Assembly: GCF_029906645.1 (NCBI RefSeq)
Contig: NZ_JARYGZ010000001.1
Coordinates: forward strand, 1,793,208-1,857,207
From: Sphingomonas oryzagri
Lineage (GTDB): Bacteria; Pseudomonadota; Alphaproteobacteria; Sphingomonadales; Sphingomonadaceae
Length of the DNA stretch: 64,000 bases
Direction: 5' to 3'
Position numbers and translations under genes: made by a program. The notes below the pieces were generated by a model. It had not been told where the DNA came from. It saw only the letters and a program-made list of their open reading frames with translations, and searched no databases. Below are positions 52,844 through 61,220 of the stretch, piece after piece (positions within the stretch are counted from its first letter, which is position 1; each line of letters opens with the position of its first letter).

Positions 52844-53554
52844 TTAAGGGGCCGCCACCTTCACCGGATCGCCCATGTCGGCCCCGCCCGCCGTCGCCGG
52901 GCAGGTGCGCGGACGCTTGTCGAGGCCGAGGCAGATCCACACCTCCTCCAGCCAGCCGCGCTTATTGAGGTTGAGCCGCATCATGTCGGCGCGCATCCCC
53001 GGATTGGCGGCGGCGAAGGCAGTCTGGAACTGGCCGGCGGTCAGCCCGCGACGATGCGACAGCGTCGCCATATCGGGCGTGCGGATGCGGCGATAAACCT
53101 CACCCTCGGTCCGGAAATAGGCGATCGGATCGTCCGTCATGCAGGTGCCGTGCTTGGCCCATTCGTGCTGGAGCAACTGGGTCGAGGGCGTCGCATCGAC
53201 GCCGGCGCGAAGCTGGTCGTCGCTCAGGATCGGGGTGGTCCGGCAATATTGCGGCCAGCGGTTCGGCCCGTCCCCGTCCGGCCACAGGCCGTGCAGGATG
53301 AAGCCGCGCGCCGCGACGCCCGAACATTCCATGTCGTTTGCGTCCCGGCCCCGCCGCTTCTGCGCGAAGCAGTGCTCGGGCGTCCAGATGATCGACAGCG
53401 TGTAGCCGGTGGTCGGAACGCGCCGCGTCGGCTGGTCCGCGCTCGGCAGTTCGGCATGGGGACGCGGGAGCGATTGTGCGGCCGCGACGGACGGCGCCAG
53501 CAGCGCAAGGAGGATCAGCAGGAAACGCACGCGCGAATCTCCCGATTGGAACAT
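52844..53554 (-). CDS. Secreted ribonuclease T2
   Basis: 236 residues from ATG 53554. A GTG at 53530 (VRFLLILLALLAPSVAAAQS) with GGGAG before it would give a cleaner signal peptide, and may be the real start. The two RNase T2 active-site segments are GFILHGLWPDG with H88 and HEWAKHGTCM with E131 and H135, so catalysis should be intact. Cysteines C62, C77, C104 and C138 allow disulfides, as expected for an exported enzyme. It cleaves RNA in the periplasm or outside, probably for phosphate or nucleoside scavenging. Confidence 0.94.
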   Translation of the reverse strand: MFQSGDSRVRFLLILLALLAPSVAAAQSLPRPHAELPSADQPTRRVPTTGYTLSIIWTPEHCFAQKRRGRDANDMECSGVAARGFILHGLWPDGDGPNRWPQYCRTTPILSDDQLRAGVDATPSTQLLQHEWAKHGTCMTDDPIAYFRTEGEVYRRIRTPDMATLSHRRGLTAGQFQTAFAAANPGMRADMMRLNLNKRGWLEEVWICLGLDKRPRTCPATAGGADMGDPVKVAAP

Positions 53555-53595
53555 TTAAAGAACGAATAGGCCGTGAAATCCTACAGCGCAAGCGC

Positions 53596-54045
53596 TCAGG
53601 AGAAAGTGTCGCCCAGGTCGCCCGGCATCCGCTGGCCCTTGAACCAGCGCACCGCGTCCGGCCGGAACAGCAAGGCCGTGCAAATTCCGTCGAGTACGAG
53701 GCGCGCCACCGTTATCAGCATCACCATCGCCGGCAGCATGAACTGCGGATGTCCGAACAGACTCCGCAGGACGCCCACCACGCCGAGCGCGAACAGGATG
53801 ACGAAGATCCACCGCGCGATATCCGCGCCGCGCCGTGCGATGAAGAACCACAGCAACAGATCGACGACGAGCGTTCCGATCACGCCGCCGATCATGAATA
53901 CCGGCATGGCCGCCATCATCCGAGGCGGCATCCCGGCGGGCACGAAGCTGGAGATGTGCAGCATCGACCAGATGCCGGATGCCAAGCCACTCAGCACGTA
54001 GACTAGAAAAATCCGCTCGAACAACAAGATCGACCTGGGACGCAT
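53596..54045 (-). CDS. Four-helix membrane protein, paralogue of the next gene
   Basis: 149 residues with four hydrophobic segments. The N-terminus MRPRSILLFERIFLVYVLSGLASG and the C-terminus ALLFRPDAVRWFKGQ...DTFS both match the neighbour at 54089 (MRPESIRWFERVYIGRIVIGLAI and LLFQPDSRDWFER...DTFS). The two genes are a tandem duplication about 43 bases apart. No family I can name. Similar small proteins with a FxPDxxxWF motif occur in sphingomonads, by recollection only. Confidence 0.8.
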   Translation of the reverse strand: MRPRSILLFERIFLVYVLSGLASGIWSMLHISSFVPAGMPPRMMAAMPVFMIGGVIGTLVVDLLLWFFIARRGADIARWIFVILFALGVVGVLRSLFGHPQFMLPAMVMLITVARLVLDGICTALLFRPDAVRWFKGQRMPGDLGDTFS

Positions 54046-54088
54046 CGTTCATCTCCCTGCGGGATCGCAACCTATCGCGACAGGCATT

Positions 54089-54529
54089 TCAGGAAAAGGT
54101 ATCGGCATAATCCTCCTCCATCACGCCGCGCCGCTCGAACCAGTCGCGCGAATCGGGCTGGAAGAGCAGCATGATCATCGTGAAATCGAGGCCGACGCCG
54201 AACAGCGACCCGATCTTGAACACGGCGGGGAGAAAATTCGGCGCGATGACGACCCGGAAAATCGAGATCAGGCTGAGCACGGCTCCCGCGATGAAAAGCC
54301 ATTTGGCGACACGGCTCGCCCGGCGACCGATCAAATAGAGGAGCAGTAGATTGCACAAAAGGCCGATCAGGAGGGTGCCGAGGGCAATCCAGCCGCTGAG
54401 ATAACCGGGGGGCGGATAGCTGCCGAACGTCCGGCTGGCCCAATAACCGCTGTAGACGGTGATCGCCAGGCCGATGACGATCCGGCCGATATAGACCCGC
54501 TCGAACCAACGAATGGATTCCGGTCGCAT
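54089..54529 (-). CDS. Four-helix membrane protein, paralogue of the previous gene
   Basis: 146 residues, the same architecture as 53596-54045. Shared landmarks are MRPxSIxxFER at the start, a basic loop after helix 2 (YLIGRRASRVAKWLF against FFIARRGADIARWIF), FxPDxxxWF near the end and the last four residues DTFS. The identical C-terminus suggests it binds something. It lies upstream in the same orientation, so it is probably cotranscribed with its paralogue. Confidence 0.8.
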   Translation of the reverse strand: MRPESIRWFERVYIGRIVIGLAITVYSGYWASRTFGSYPPPGYLSGWIALGTLLIGLLCNLLLLYLIGRRASRVAKWLFIAGAVLSLISIFRVVIAPNFLPAVFKIGSLFGVGLDFTMIMLLFQPDSRDWFERRGVMEEDYADTFS

Positions 54530-54581
54530 GAATTCGCCCCTCTGCCCCTGGGAGCGAAGTCTAGCGGCAGTCCGGCACTTC

Positions 54582-55427
54582 TCAAGCCAGTGCGAGGTCT
54601 AATCCGATGTCCGCTGCCGGGGCCGACTGGGTGAGGCGACCGACCGAGACGTAGGTCACGCCGGTCTCGGCGATCTCGCGGATCGTCTCCAGCGTCACCC
54701 CGCCCGAAGCCTCGGTCGGCACGCGCCCGCCGACGAGGGTGACGGCGCCACGCAGGATCGAGGGCGTCATGTTGTCGAGCAGCAGGTGGGTGGCGCCGGC
54801 CGCCAGGGCCGGTTCGATCTGGTCGACCCGATCCACCTCGACGATGATGTTGGCGATGCCCGCCGCCTTGGCGGCACCCACCGACTGCCCGATCGAGCCG
54901 GCCACCGCGATGTGATTGTCCTTGATCATCGCCGCGTCCCACAGGCCCATGCGGTGGTTGGTGGCACCGCCCATGCGGGTCGCGTATTTCTCCAGCACGC
55001 GGAGGCCGGGGATGGTCTTGCGGGTGTCGAGCAGGATCGCCCCGGTGCCCGCGATCGCATCGGCATAGGTGCGCGCCATCGTCGCGACGCCGGAGAGGTG
55101 CTGGAGCGTGTTGAGCGCCGACCGTTCGGCCGTGAGCATGGCGCGCGCCTTGCCCTCCATCCGCATCAGCGTGGTGCCCTTGAGGATGCGGTCGCCATCC
55201 TGCGCCAGCACTTCGATCGTCACGTCCGGGTCGAGATGGCGGAAGAAGGCCTCGGCAATCGGCAGGCCGGCGACGGCGATGGCATCGCGGCTGACCAGCG
55301 CGCCGGTGAAGCGCGCGTCCTCGGGGATCACGGCGGCCGACGTGATGTCGCCGGCGTCGCCCAGATCCTCGGCGAGCGTCGAACGGACAAAGGCGTCGAG
55401 ATCGAAGCCGGGAAGATCGAAGGTCAC
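54582..55427 (-). CDS. nadC: Nicotinate-nucleotide pyrophosphorylase (quinolinate PRTase)
   Basis: 281 residues. It converts quinolinate and PRPP to nicotinate mononucleotide in NAD synthesis. Motifs: LAEDLGDAGDITSAAVIPED at the start, LLDTRKTIPGLRVLEKYAT with substrate-binding Arg and Lys, HRMGLWDAAMIKDNHIA, and VEVDRVDQIEPALAAG. It ends in VSVGRLTQSAPAADIGLDL. It is the last gene of the nadA - small protein - nadC unit. Confidence 0.97.
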   Translation of the reverse strand: MTFDLPGFDLDAFVRSTLAEDLGDAGDITSAAVIPEDARFTGALVSRDAIAVAGLPIAEAFFRHLDPDVTIEVLAQDGDRILKGTTLMRMEGKARAMLTAERSALNTLQHLSGVATMARTYADAIAGTGAILLDTRKTIPGLRVLEKYATRMGGATNHRMGLWDAAMIKDNHIAVAGSIGQSVGAAKAAGIANIIVEVDRVDQIEPALAAGATHLLLDNMTPSILRGAVTLVGGRVPTEASGGVTLETIREIAETGVTYVSVGRLTQSAPAADIGLDLALA

Positions 55428-55436
55428 GTCACAACT

Positions 55437-55520
55437 CCGTTCGTCCTGAGCGTAGTCGAAGGACGGGCTGCAGGCGTCGCGCGTGAGGCACGCACTTCGA
55501 CTACGCTCAGTGCGAACGGT
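55437..55520. repeat. Inverted-repeat element of sphingomonad type
   Basis: CGTTCGTCCTGAGCGTAGTC and on (55438-55460) is repeated in inverted form at 55496-55518, 21 of 23 bases identical. The core TCCTGAGCGTAGTCGAAGGA resembles a short palindromic element that, as I recall, is highly abundant between genes of sphingomonads. It lies between nadC and the small membrane protein gene, so it falls inside the transcript. Confidence 0.72.
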
Positions 55521-55566
55521 TTTATCTTCCGTTCGATCGCGCTCTTAGGCAGGCGCCGCCGACGGA

Positions 55567-55782
55567 TCAATCCGTCGCGGCGGCATCCTCGCCGGTGATC
55601 GCCCCGATCGCGCGGCGCGCAAGGAACTGCACGCCCCAGCCGATCGCGAAGGTGACGGCCAGCGGCGCGATCACCTTCAGCGCGCCCTCGGCCAGATAAC
55701 CGGTGATCGCGCCCTCGACGCCGCTGTCGCCATCCTCGCGATCGATCGCCGCGCCGATCAGCATGCCGAGTACGTTGTTCAT
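55567..55782 (-). CDS. Small glycine-zipper-like membrane protein in the nad operon
   Basis: 71 residues from ATG 55782, preceded by GGGGAA... on the mRNA reading AGGAGACCTTTCCCC. One hydrophobic segment (VIAPLAVTFAIGWGVQFLARRAI) follows an acidic helix (IDREDGDSGVEGAI). It occupies the place between nadA and nadC that nadB often takes. It resembles no enzyme and cannot replace NadB. The function is unknown. Confidence 0.65.
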   Translation of the reverse strand: MNNVLGMLIGAAIDREDGDSGVEGAITGYLAEGALKVIAPLAVTFAIGWGVQFLARRAIGAITGEDAAATD

Positions 55783-55846
55783 GGGGAAAGGTCTCCTCGT
55801 CGGGTTCACGCCGATAGCGTTCTGGCGGCGAAACCGTTCCCGGTGA

Positions 55847-56833
55847 TCAGCGACTCCCCAGATCGCCCTTGCCCACCGTCTTGCCGGCCATTTCCAGCAT
55901 CCGGTCGAGCGGCTTCTTGGCGGCGATGCGCGTGGCCTCGTCCAGTTCGATGCGCGGCTCCATGTCGCGCAGCGCCACGTAGAGCTTCTCCATCGTGTTC
56001 ATCGCCATGTACGGACACATGTTGCAGTTGCAATTGCCGTCCGCGCCGGGCGCGCCGATGAACAGCTTGTGCGGCGCCGCCTTCTGCATCTGGTGGATGA
56101 TGTGCGGCTCGGTGGCGACGATGATCGTGTCCGCATCCGATTTCAGCGCGAAGTCGAGGATCGCCTTGGTCGATCCCACCTCGTCGGCATGATCGAGGAT
56201 GAAGGCCGGACATTCCGGGTGCGCGGCGATCGGCGCGTCCGGATATTGCGCCTTGAGCTTCAGCAGTTCGGTCTCGCTGAACGCCTCGTGGACGATGCAG
56301 GCGCCGGGCCACAGCAGCATGTCGCGGCCGGTCTTGCGGTTGAACCAGGCGCCCAGATTTTTGTCGGGCGCAAAGATGATCTTCTGGTCCATCGGCAACT
56401 GGGCGAGGATCTTCTCGGCCGAGGACGAGGTGACGATGATGTCGCTGTGTGCCTTCACCGCCGCCGAACAGTTGATGTAGGTGAGCGCGATATGATCCGG
56501 GTGCGCGGCGCGGAACTTGGCGAACTCCTCCGGCGGGCACGAATCCTCGAGGCTGCACCCGGCGTTCATGTCGGGCAGGATCACGGTCTTGTCGGGGCTG
56601 AGGATCTTGGCGACCTCGGCCATGAAGCGCACGCCGCAGAACGCGATCACGTCGGCGTCGGTCGCCGCCGCCTTGGCCGAGAGATCGAGGCTGTCGCCCA
56701 CGAAATCGGCGAGATCCTGAATGTCGGGCGTCTGGTAGTAATGCGCGAGGATGACCGCGTTGCGCTCCTTGCGCAGCTTGTCGATCTCGGCCTTCAGATC
56801 CAGGCCCTTGAGGCTCTTGGCAGGCGCGTTCAT
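55847..56833 (-). CDS. nadA: Quinolinate synthase
   Basis: 328 residues. It condenses iminoaspartate with DHAP to quinolinate using a 4Fe-4S cluster. Motifs: [42 protein letters not shown] with the first cluster Cys, [15 protein letters not shown], and the C-terminal [18 protein letters not shown] carrying the last cluster Cys. The order is nadA, then a 71-residue membrane protein, then nadC. NadB (aspartate oxidase) is not in this unit. Confidence 0.97.
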   Translation of the reverse strand: MNAPAKSLKGLDLKAEIDKLRKERNAVILAHYYQTPDIQDLADFVGDSLDLSAKAAATDADVIAFCGVRFMAEVAKILSPDKTVILPDMNAGCSLEDSCPPEEFAKFRAAHPDHIALTYINCSAAVKAHSDIIVTSSSAEKILAQLPMDQKIIFAPDKNLGAWFNRKTGRDMLLWPGACIVHEAFSETELLKLKAQYPDAPIAAHPECPAFILDHADEVGSTKAILDFALKSDADTIIVATEPHIIHQMQKAAPHKLFIGAPGADGNCNCNMCPYMAMNTMEKLYVALRDMEPRIELDEATRIAAKKPLDRMLEMAGKTVGKGDLGSR

Positions 56834-56891
56834 GTGTCTGTTGTTCCTTCACCCTCGGTCGCGCACCAGATAGGGCGCCGCGCGGCAAATG

Positions 56892-57584
56892 TCAGTGGCT
56901 ATTGGCGACGACATCCTGCCACGGCCGCGCGAAATCCATCGGCGTGAAGGGGCCGGGATCGGGGAAGGCCTCGCCCCGGAAGCGGACGCGCACATTGGGC
57001 TGCAGGCCGGCGGCCTTGAGCGGCAACGCGAAGCTCTGCGCCACCGCCTGCCGCGCCGCCTGCTTGGCCACCGCCACCGGCGAAGCCTCGCGGGCCTGGC
57101 GGATCAGTTCGGAGCGTGCCTGCTGCTGGTTGGCCTTATCGAGATCCTCGCCGCTGTCGGTGAACTTGAGCAGCAGGCCGCCACCGTCATAGGCCTTGAT
57201 CCGCTGCGGATCGACCTCCGGCCCCTCGATCATAAGCGGCGGCAGGGTGACGTCGAGCCGGTGGCTGTCCTTGTCCCACGTCACGTCGCCCGGCTTCATC
57301 TGGCCGAGATCGACCTCGTAGCGCACCCGCCCCGGCATGATCAGCGTCCGCTGCGCCGAAAGGCCGAAACGATGCTGGGTGGACGTCACCACCGCGACAT
57401 AGGAGGCGACCAAGGCGGTCAGCCGGTTCTGCGCCTGCAGCCCCTGCAGGCTGGCGGTGGCGATGCTCTCGGGATCGGGCGACCAGAAATGGTCGAAGAT
57501 GCGCTTGCCCGCCACCAGCGCACCGCCGGCGACCAGCGCGAAGCCCAGCACGATGCCGAGCAGGACTTTCAGGACGGTCTTCAT
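56892..57584 (-). CDS. DUF4230 family membrane-anchored protein
   Basis: 230 residues with one N-terminal membrane anchor (VLKVLLGIVLGFALVAGGALVAG), the rest periplasmic. The DUF4230 core is LQAQNRLTALVASYVAVVTSTQ and RTLIMPGRVRYEVDLGQM, then RLDVTLPPLMIEGPEVD. The role is unknown. It begins 1 base after the stop of the metallo-hydrolase gene (57586) and ends 59 bases before nadA, so the upstream two genes form one unit. Confidence 0.88.
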   Translation of the reverse strand: MKTVLKVLLGIVLGFALVAGGALVAGKRIFDHFWSPDPESIATASLQGLQAQNRLTALVASYVAVVTSTQHRFGLSAQRTLIMPGRVRYEVDLGQMKPGDVTWDKDSHRLDVTLPPLMIEGPEVDPQRIKAYDGGGLLLKFTDSGEDLDKANQQQARSELIRQAREASPVAVAKQAARQAVAQSFALPLKAAGLQPNVRVRFRGEAFPDPGPFTPMDFARPWQDVVANSH

Positions 57585-57585
57585 G

Positions 57586-58434
57586 TCAGGCGGCGAGGCT
57601 CCAATGATCGCCCTCGGCCCTCACCCGCCCGCGCCTGTCGAGATCGAGCAGGTGGGCCAGCACGTTGAGGCCCGCCGCCTTCTCCAGCCGGGGATCGAGA
57701 CCGGCATACATTTGCGTCACCAGCGCAGGGATGGTCGCGGCGCCCTTCTCCAGCGTGCGCAGGATCTGGTTCTCGCGTTGTTTGCGGTGGCCGAGCATCC
57801 CGCGCAGCAACTGCCTGGGCTTGGTCACCGGATCGCCATGCGCCGGGAAATAGATCGCATCGTCACGCGGCATCAGTTTCTCGAGGCTGGCCATATAGGC
57901 GCCCATGTCGCCGTCGGGCGGGATCACCACGCTGGTCGACCAGCCCATGACGTGATCGCCGGTGAACAGCGCCTGCGCCTCCGGAAGCGAGAAACAGAGG
58001 TGGTTGGAGGTGTGGCCGGGGGTGAACAGCGCCTCCAGCGTCCAGCCGGGGCCGGAGACCGTATCGCCCTCCACCATGATGCGGCCGGGCGCATAGCTGT
58101 GGTCGAACCCCGCCTCCAGCCCGCTGCCGTCGTCCGCCATGATCGGCGCGCAGCCCATCACGGGCGCGCCCGTCGCCTCGGCCAGCGGCTTCGCCGCGGG
58201 CGTGTGGTCGCGGTGGGTGTGGGTGCAGACGATCGCGACGATCCGCTCGCCCTCGGTCGCCTTCAGGATATTGGCGACATGCTCGGGAATGTCCGGTCCG
58301 GGATCGATCACCGCCACCTCGCCATGGCCGACGATATGGGTCTGCGTACCGGTATAGGTGAAGGGCGACGGATTGTGCGCCAGCACGCGTCGCACCAGTG
58401 GGTGGACGGTCTCGACGAGCGGCTGGTCAGTCAT
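57586..58434 (-). CDS. MBL-fold metallo-hydrolase (LACTB2-like)
   Basis: 282 residues. The metal-binding motif is CTHTHRDHTPAAKPL (HxHxDH), with further ligands in ALFTPGHTSNHLCF and HGDP. The C-terminal ~80 residues (REN QILRTLEKGAATIPALVTQM and on) form the helical winged domain of the LACTB2 endoribonuclease-like group. Substrate is unknown: an ester, a thioester or RNA are possible. It is cotranscribed with the DUF4230 gene. Confidence 0.92.
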   Translation of the reverse strand: MTDQPLVETVHPLVRRVLAHNPSPFTYTGTQTHIVGHGEVAVIDPGPDIPEHVANILKATEGERIVAIVCTHTHRDHTPAAKPLAEATGAPVMGCAPIMADDGSGLEAGFDHSYAPGRIMVEGDTVSGPGWTLEALFTPGHTSNHLCFSLPEAQALFTGDHVMGWSTSVVIPPDGDMGAYMASLEKLMPRDDAIYFPAHGDPVTKPRQLLRGMLGHRKQRENQILRTLEKGAATIPALVTQMYAGLDPRLEKAAGLNVLAHLLDLDRRGRVRAEGDHWSLAA

Positions 58435-58526
58435 CTGAGGCCCCTGTCGGGATTTCTGACACTTCGGCGAAGCGGCCGAAGGACGTTAACCCTCGAAATA
58501 CCACGGAAACCGCCATTCGCCGAAAC

Positions 58527-58542
58527 TGGCACGCGGCCTGCA
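58527..58542 (+). promoter_or_regulatory. Orphan sigma-54 promoter match
   Basis: TGGCACGCGGCCTGCA matches the -24/-12 consensus TGGCACGN4TTGCA except at one base, with GG and GC exactly 10 bases apart (58528-58529 and 58540-58541). It points right, into a region with no plus-strand gene and towards the convergent grxD gene. Confidence 0.45.
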
Positions 58543-58575
58543 AAGCTATCGACGTTCCACGTTCCCGCGAACACC

Positions 58576-58609
58576 GGCGGGCCGGCGCGATCTTCCGCGA
58601 CGGCCCGCC
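58576..58609. other. Strong hairpin downstream of the sigma-54 match
   Basis: GGCGGGCCGGCGCG (58576-58589) pairs with CGCGACGGCCCGCC (58596-58609) over 13 of 14 bases around a 6-base loop. It starts 34 bases after the promoter match and lies in the 217-base gap between grxD and the metallo-hydrolase. It has no T run. It may be part of a small RNA or end the grxD transcript. Confidence 0.45.
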
Positions 58610-58651
58610 ACCCCGCGGGCCTCCCGCCAACCGATCCCGAAGCGACGAAGA

Positions 58652-58987
58652 TCAGGCCGCCTTCTGCGCGACGCCGGACTTCTGCATCAGCTCGGCCAGT
58701 TCGCCCGTCTCGTACATCTCCATCATGATGTCCGATCCGCCGACGAACTCGCCCTTCACGTAGAGCTGCGGAATGGTCGGCCAGTCGGAAAACTGCTTGA
58801 TGCCCTGGCGGATCGCCTGGTCCTGCAGCACGTCCACCGAGCCATATTCGACGCCGAGATGATCGAGGATCGCCACCGCGCGGCTGGAGAAGCCGCACTG
58901 CGGGAAGAGCGGCGAGCCCTTCATGAACAGCAGCACTTCATTGCCGTTCACGGCCTCGGCGATGCGGGCCTGCGTGTCGTCGGTCAT
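58652..58987 (-). CDS. grxD: Monothiol glutaredoxin Grx4
   Basis: 111 residues from ATG 58987. The monothiol site CGFS is at residues 31-34, preceded by VLLFMKGSPLFPQ; the glutathione-binding TIPQLYV and GGSDI segments follow. Grx4 carries a glutathione-bound 2Fe-2S cluster and delivers it with BolA-type partners. The BolA gene lies 67 bases upstream on the same strand, so the functional pair is genetically linked. Confidence 0.96.
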   Translation of the reverse strand: MTDDTQARIAEAVNGNEVLLFMKGSPLFPQCGFSSRAVAILDHLGVEYGSVDVLQDQAIRQGIKQFSDWPTIPQLYVKGEFVGGSDIMMEMYETGELAELMQKSGVAQKAA

Positions 58988-59054
58988 CGGTATCACTCCA
59001 AAGGGCGTTTCGTTGCGCGTTAAATCGGAACGCGCCCGCCAAAAAACAAGCTGT

Positions 59055-59285
59055 TCAGGGCACCGCGGTGGTGAGCTGGAGCGCGTGCAGCACGCCGCCC
59101 ATCCGCCCGCCGAGCGCTTCGTACACCTTCTGGTGCTGGCGAACGCGGGGGATGCCCCGGAAGCTTTCGCTCACCACCTTCGCCGCATAATGATCGCCGT
59201 CGCCGGCGAGATCGGTGATCTCCACCGTCGCATCGGGGATGCCGGCCTTGATCAGCCCGGCAATCTCGTCGGCCGCCATCGGCAT
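59055..59285 (-). CDS. BolA family protein
   Basis: 76 residues from ATG 59285; a second ATG at 59279 is possible. The BolA fold is MAADEIAGLIKAGIPDATVEITDLAGDGDHYAAKVVSESF-type sequence with conserved DGDHY, then VRQHQKVYEALGGRMGGVLHAL with the RVxxHxxVY-like signature. It partners with monothiol glutaredoxin (the next gene) in iron-sulfur cluster handling. The start lies 1 base after the stop of the preceding DUF1476 gene. Confidence 0.94.
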   Translation of the reverse strand: MPMAADEIAGLIKAGIPDATVEITDLAGDGDHYAAKVVSESFRGIPRVRQHQKVYEALGGRMGGVLHALQLTTAVP

Positions 59286-59286
59286 G

Positions 59287-59610
59287 TCAGATCGATCCCA
59301 GCAGCTGGCGGCGCGCCTCGATTTCCTGAGCGTCGAGCTGCGCGCGGATCTGAGCCTCGTCGATCTCGACATTGGCGGAGACGAGATCGCCGTAGAGCTT
59401 GCGCACGACGTCCTCGTCGCCGGCTTCCTCGAACTCGGCCTGCACCACCGCCTTGGCATAGGCGTCGGCCTCTTCCGCGGTCAGCTTCATCAGGCCCGCC
59501 GCCCACTGGCCGACCAGCCGGTTGCGCCGCGCGGTGACGCGGAAGGCCATCTCCTGATCGTGGGCGAACTTGTTCTCGAACGCCTGCTCGCGATCGTCGA
59601 AGGTGGTCAT
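59287..59610 (-). CDS. DUF1476 / F1-ATPase inhibitor zeta subunit
   Basis: 107 residues. The start MTTFDDREQAFENKFAHDQE and FRVTARRNRLVGQWAA are the DUF1476 signature; the N-terminal helix inserts into F1-ATPase in Paracoccus and blocks ATP hydrolysis. The rest is a four-helix bundle with acidic residues. It is restricted to alphaproteobacteria. It is followed by bolA and grxD on the same strand, so these three are likely one operon. Confidence 0.95.
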   Translation of the reverse strand: MTTFDDREQAFENKFAHDQEMAFRVTARRNRLVGQWAAGLMKLTAEEADAYAKAVVQAEFEEAGDEDVVRKLYGDLVSANVEIDEAQIRAQLDAQEIEARRQLLGSI

Positions 59611-59697
59611 GGCCTTGTATCTTTCCCTGCGGTTTCGATTGCTGAAATAAGGAAAGCGCCCGTCCCGCGCAACCGACGGCCGTCCTGTCGAAAAATC

Positions 59698-60339
59698 TTA
59701 CAACGCAATCTCATACTGCGCGGTCGTCTTGCCGGCGATATCCTCGGCGGTGACGCCCGGCGCCAGCTCGATCAGGCGGAACGGGCTGTCATGGTCCTTG
59801 CGGCTGAACACGCACAGGTCGGTGACGATCATGTCGACGACGTTGAGGCCGGTCAGCGGCAAGGTGCAGGCGGGGATGAACTTCGCATCGCCGTTCTTGG
59901 AGGTGTGTTCCATCACGACGATGATCTTCTTCACGCCGGCGACGAGGTCCATCGCGCCGCCCATGCCCTTCACCATCTTGCCGGGGATCATCCAGTTGGC
60001 GATGTCGCCATTCTCGGCCACTTCCATCGCGCCCAGCACGGCGAGGTCGATATGCCCGCCACGGATCATCGCGAAGCTGTCGGCGGAGGAGAAATAAGCG
60101 GTCTGCGGCAGTTCGGAGACGGTCTGCTTGCCCGCGTTGATCAGGTCGGCATCCTCCTCGCCCTCATAGGGGAAGGGGCCGATGCCGAGCATCCCGTTCT
60201 CCGACTGGAGCGTCACCTCGACGCCCGACGGCACATGGTTCGCCACCAAAGTCGGGATGCCGATACCGAGATTGACGTAGAAGCCATCCTTCAGCTCCTT
60301 CGCGGCGCGCGCCGCCATCTCATCGCGGGTCCAGGGCAT
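59698..60339 (-). CDS. scoB: 3-oxoacid CoA-transferase subunit B
   Basis: 213 residues. It begins [33 protein letters not shown], and has the catalytic Glu at residue 47 in [24 protein letters not shown]-type and GGAMDLVAG motifs follow. With subunit A it moves CoA from succinyl-CoA to acetoacetate or a related 3-oxoacid. Its start overlaps the preceding phosphatase gene stop by one base (TGATG). Subunit A is one gene further upstream. Confidence 0.96.
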   Translation of the reverse strand: MPWTRDEMAARAAKELKDGFYVNLGIGIPTLVANHVPSGVEVTLQSENGMLGIGPFPYEGEEDADLINAGKQTVSELPQTAYFSSADSFAMIRGGHIDLAVLGAMEVAENGDIANWMIPGKMVKGMGGAMDLVAGVKKIIVVMEHTSKNGDAKFIPACTLPLTGLNVVDMIVTDLCVFSRKDHDSPFRLIELAPGVTAEDIAGKTTAQYEIAL

Positions 60340-61220
60340 CAGTGGCCTCCTTTCGGTGCGGTCGCCGGGTCATGCCATTGCTTGTCGGCGGGGAAGATGT
60401 CGCCGGCGCCGCCCTGCAGGCCGGAACCGTAGACCGGATTGGGCAGCACGAACCAGCCGCGCCCCCAGAGCGGGGCGACGCCCGGCAACGCGGTCAGCGC
60501 GCGACGGGCCGGCACGTTCGATGCCTCGTTGAACAGATCCGAGAAATCGCCGAGCTGGTCACCGCCCATCGCGATCACGCAATAATGGTCGGCGATACGC
60601 CAGCGGCGCGCATCCTTGAGCGAGCCGGTCTTGTCGTCGCCGGCGAGGAACAGGGTCTCGCCATGCCTGGCCGGACCGAGGCCCGCTTCGTCGATCGCCT
60701 GCTCGGTCGGCTCGGCGTTGAAGGCATTGCGGTTGGTGTTGAAGATCACCATCACACCCATGCGATGCAGCGCGTCGATCGCCTCCTTGGCACCGGGCGT
60801 GGGCGAAACGGCATGGATGCCGGTCTTCTCCCAATGCGCCCAGCGATCGTCGAAGTCGCGATGCGGGGCGCCGGTCAGATCGTCATATTCGAAGCCCTGA
60901 TTGAGCAGCACCGTCTCGTCGACATCGAACACGGCGGCCGGCGGCTTGCCGGCGCAGGGCACGAACTTCGGCGCGTCGAGGCTTGCGCCCTCGGCCAGCA
61001 CGACCGAGCGGCGATCCTTCCCCTGCAGCACCTCGCCGACATAGAAGGTCAGTGCCGACCATGCCTGCCGGCTGATCGCCGCCGCCTCGCCGGAGCCGTA
61101 GAGATACTGCATCCCCGCCAGCTTCGGATCGGCGGCCGGCGGCTCGGGCGGAAAGACCGGCTGGCGCGACGCCGCGCAGCCCGTCACCGCCATCAGCAGC
61201 AGGAAAGCGGCCTTCCTCAC
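60339..61220 (-). CDS. HAD acid phosphatase lipoprotein, e(P4)/class B-C type
   Basis: 293 residues from GTG 61220, overlapping the scoA stop (GTGA). The lipobox AVTGCAAS marks a lipoprotein. The DDDD/HAD motif is [18 protein letters not shown], then [17 protein letters not shown] and [18 protein letters not shown] and [11 protein letters not shown]. This is the outer-membrane or periplasmic acid phosphatase family of e(P4), which removes phosphate from nucleotides and other esters. It lies inside the CoA-transferase operon and overlaps both neighbours, so its synthesis is coupled. Confidence 0.92.
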   Translation of the reverse strand: MRKAAFLLLMAVTGCAASRQPVFPPEPPAADPKLAGMQYLYGSGEAAAISRQAWSALTFYVGEVLQGKDRRSVVLAEGASLDAPKFVPCAGKPPAAVFDVDETVLLNQGFEYDDLTGAPHRDFDDRWAHWEKTGIHAVSPTPGAKEAIDALHRMGVMVIFNTNRNAFNAEPTEQAIDEAGLGPARHGETLFLAGDDKTGSLKDARRWRIADHYCVIAMGGDQLGDFSDLFNEASNVPARRALTALPGVAPLWGRGWFVLPNPVYGSGLQGGAGDIFPADKQWHDPATAPKGGH

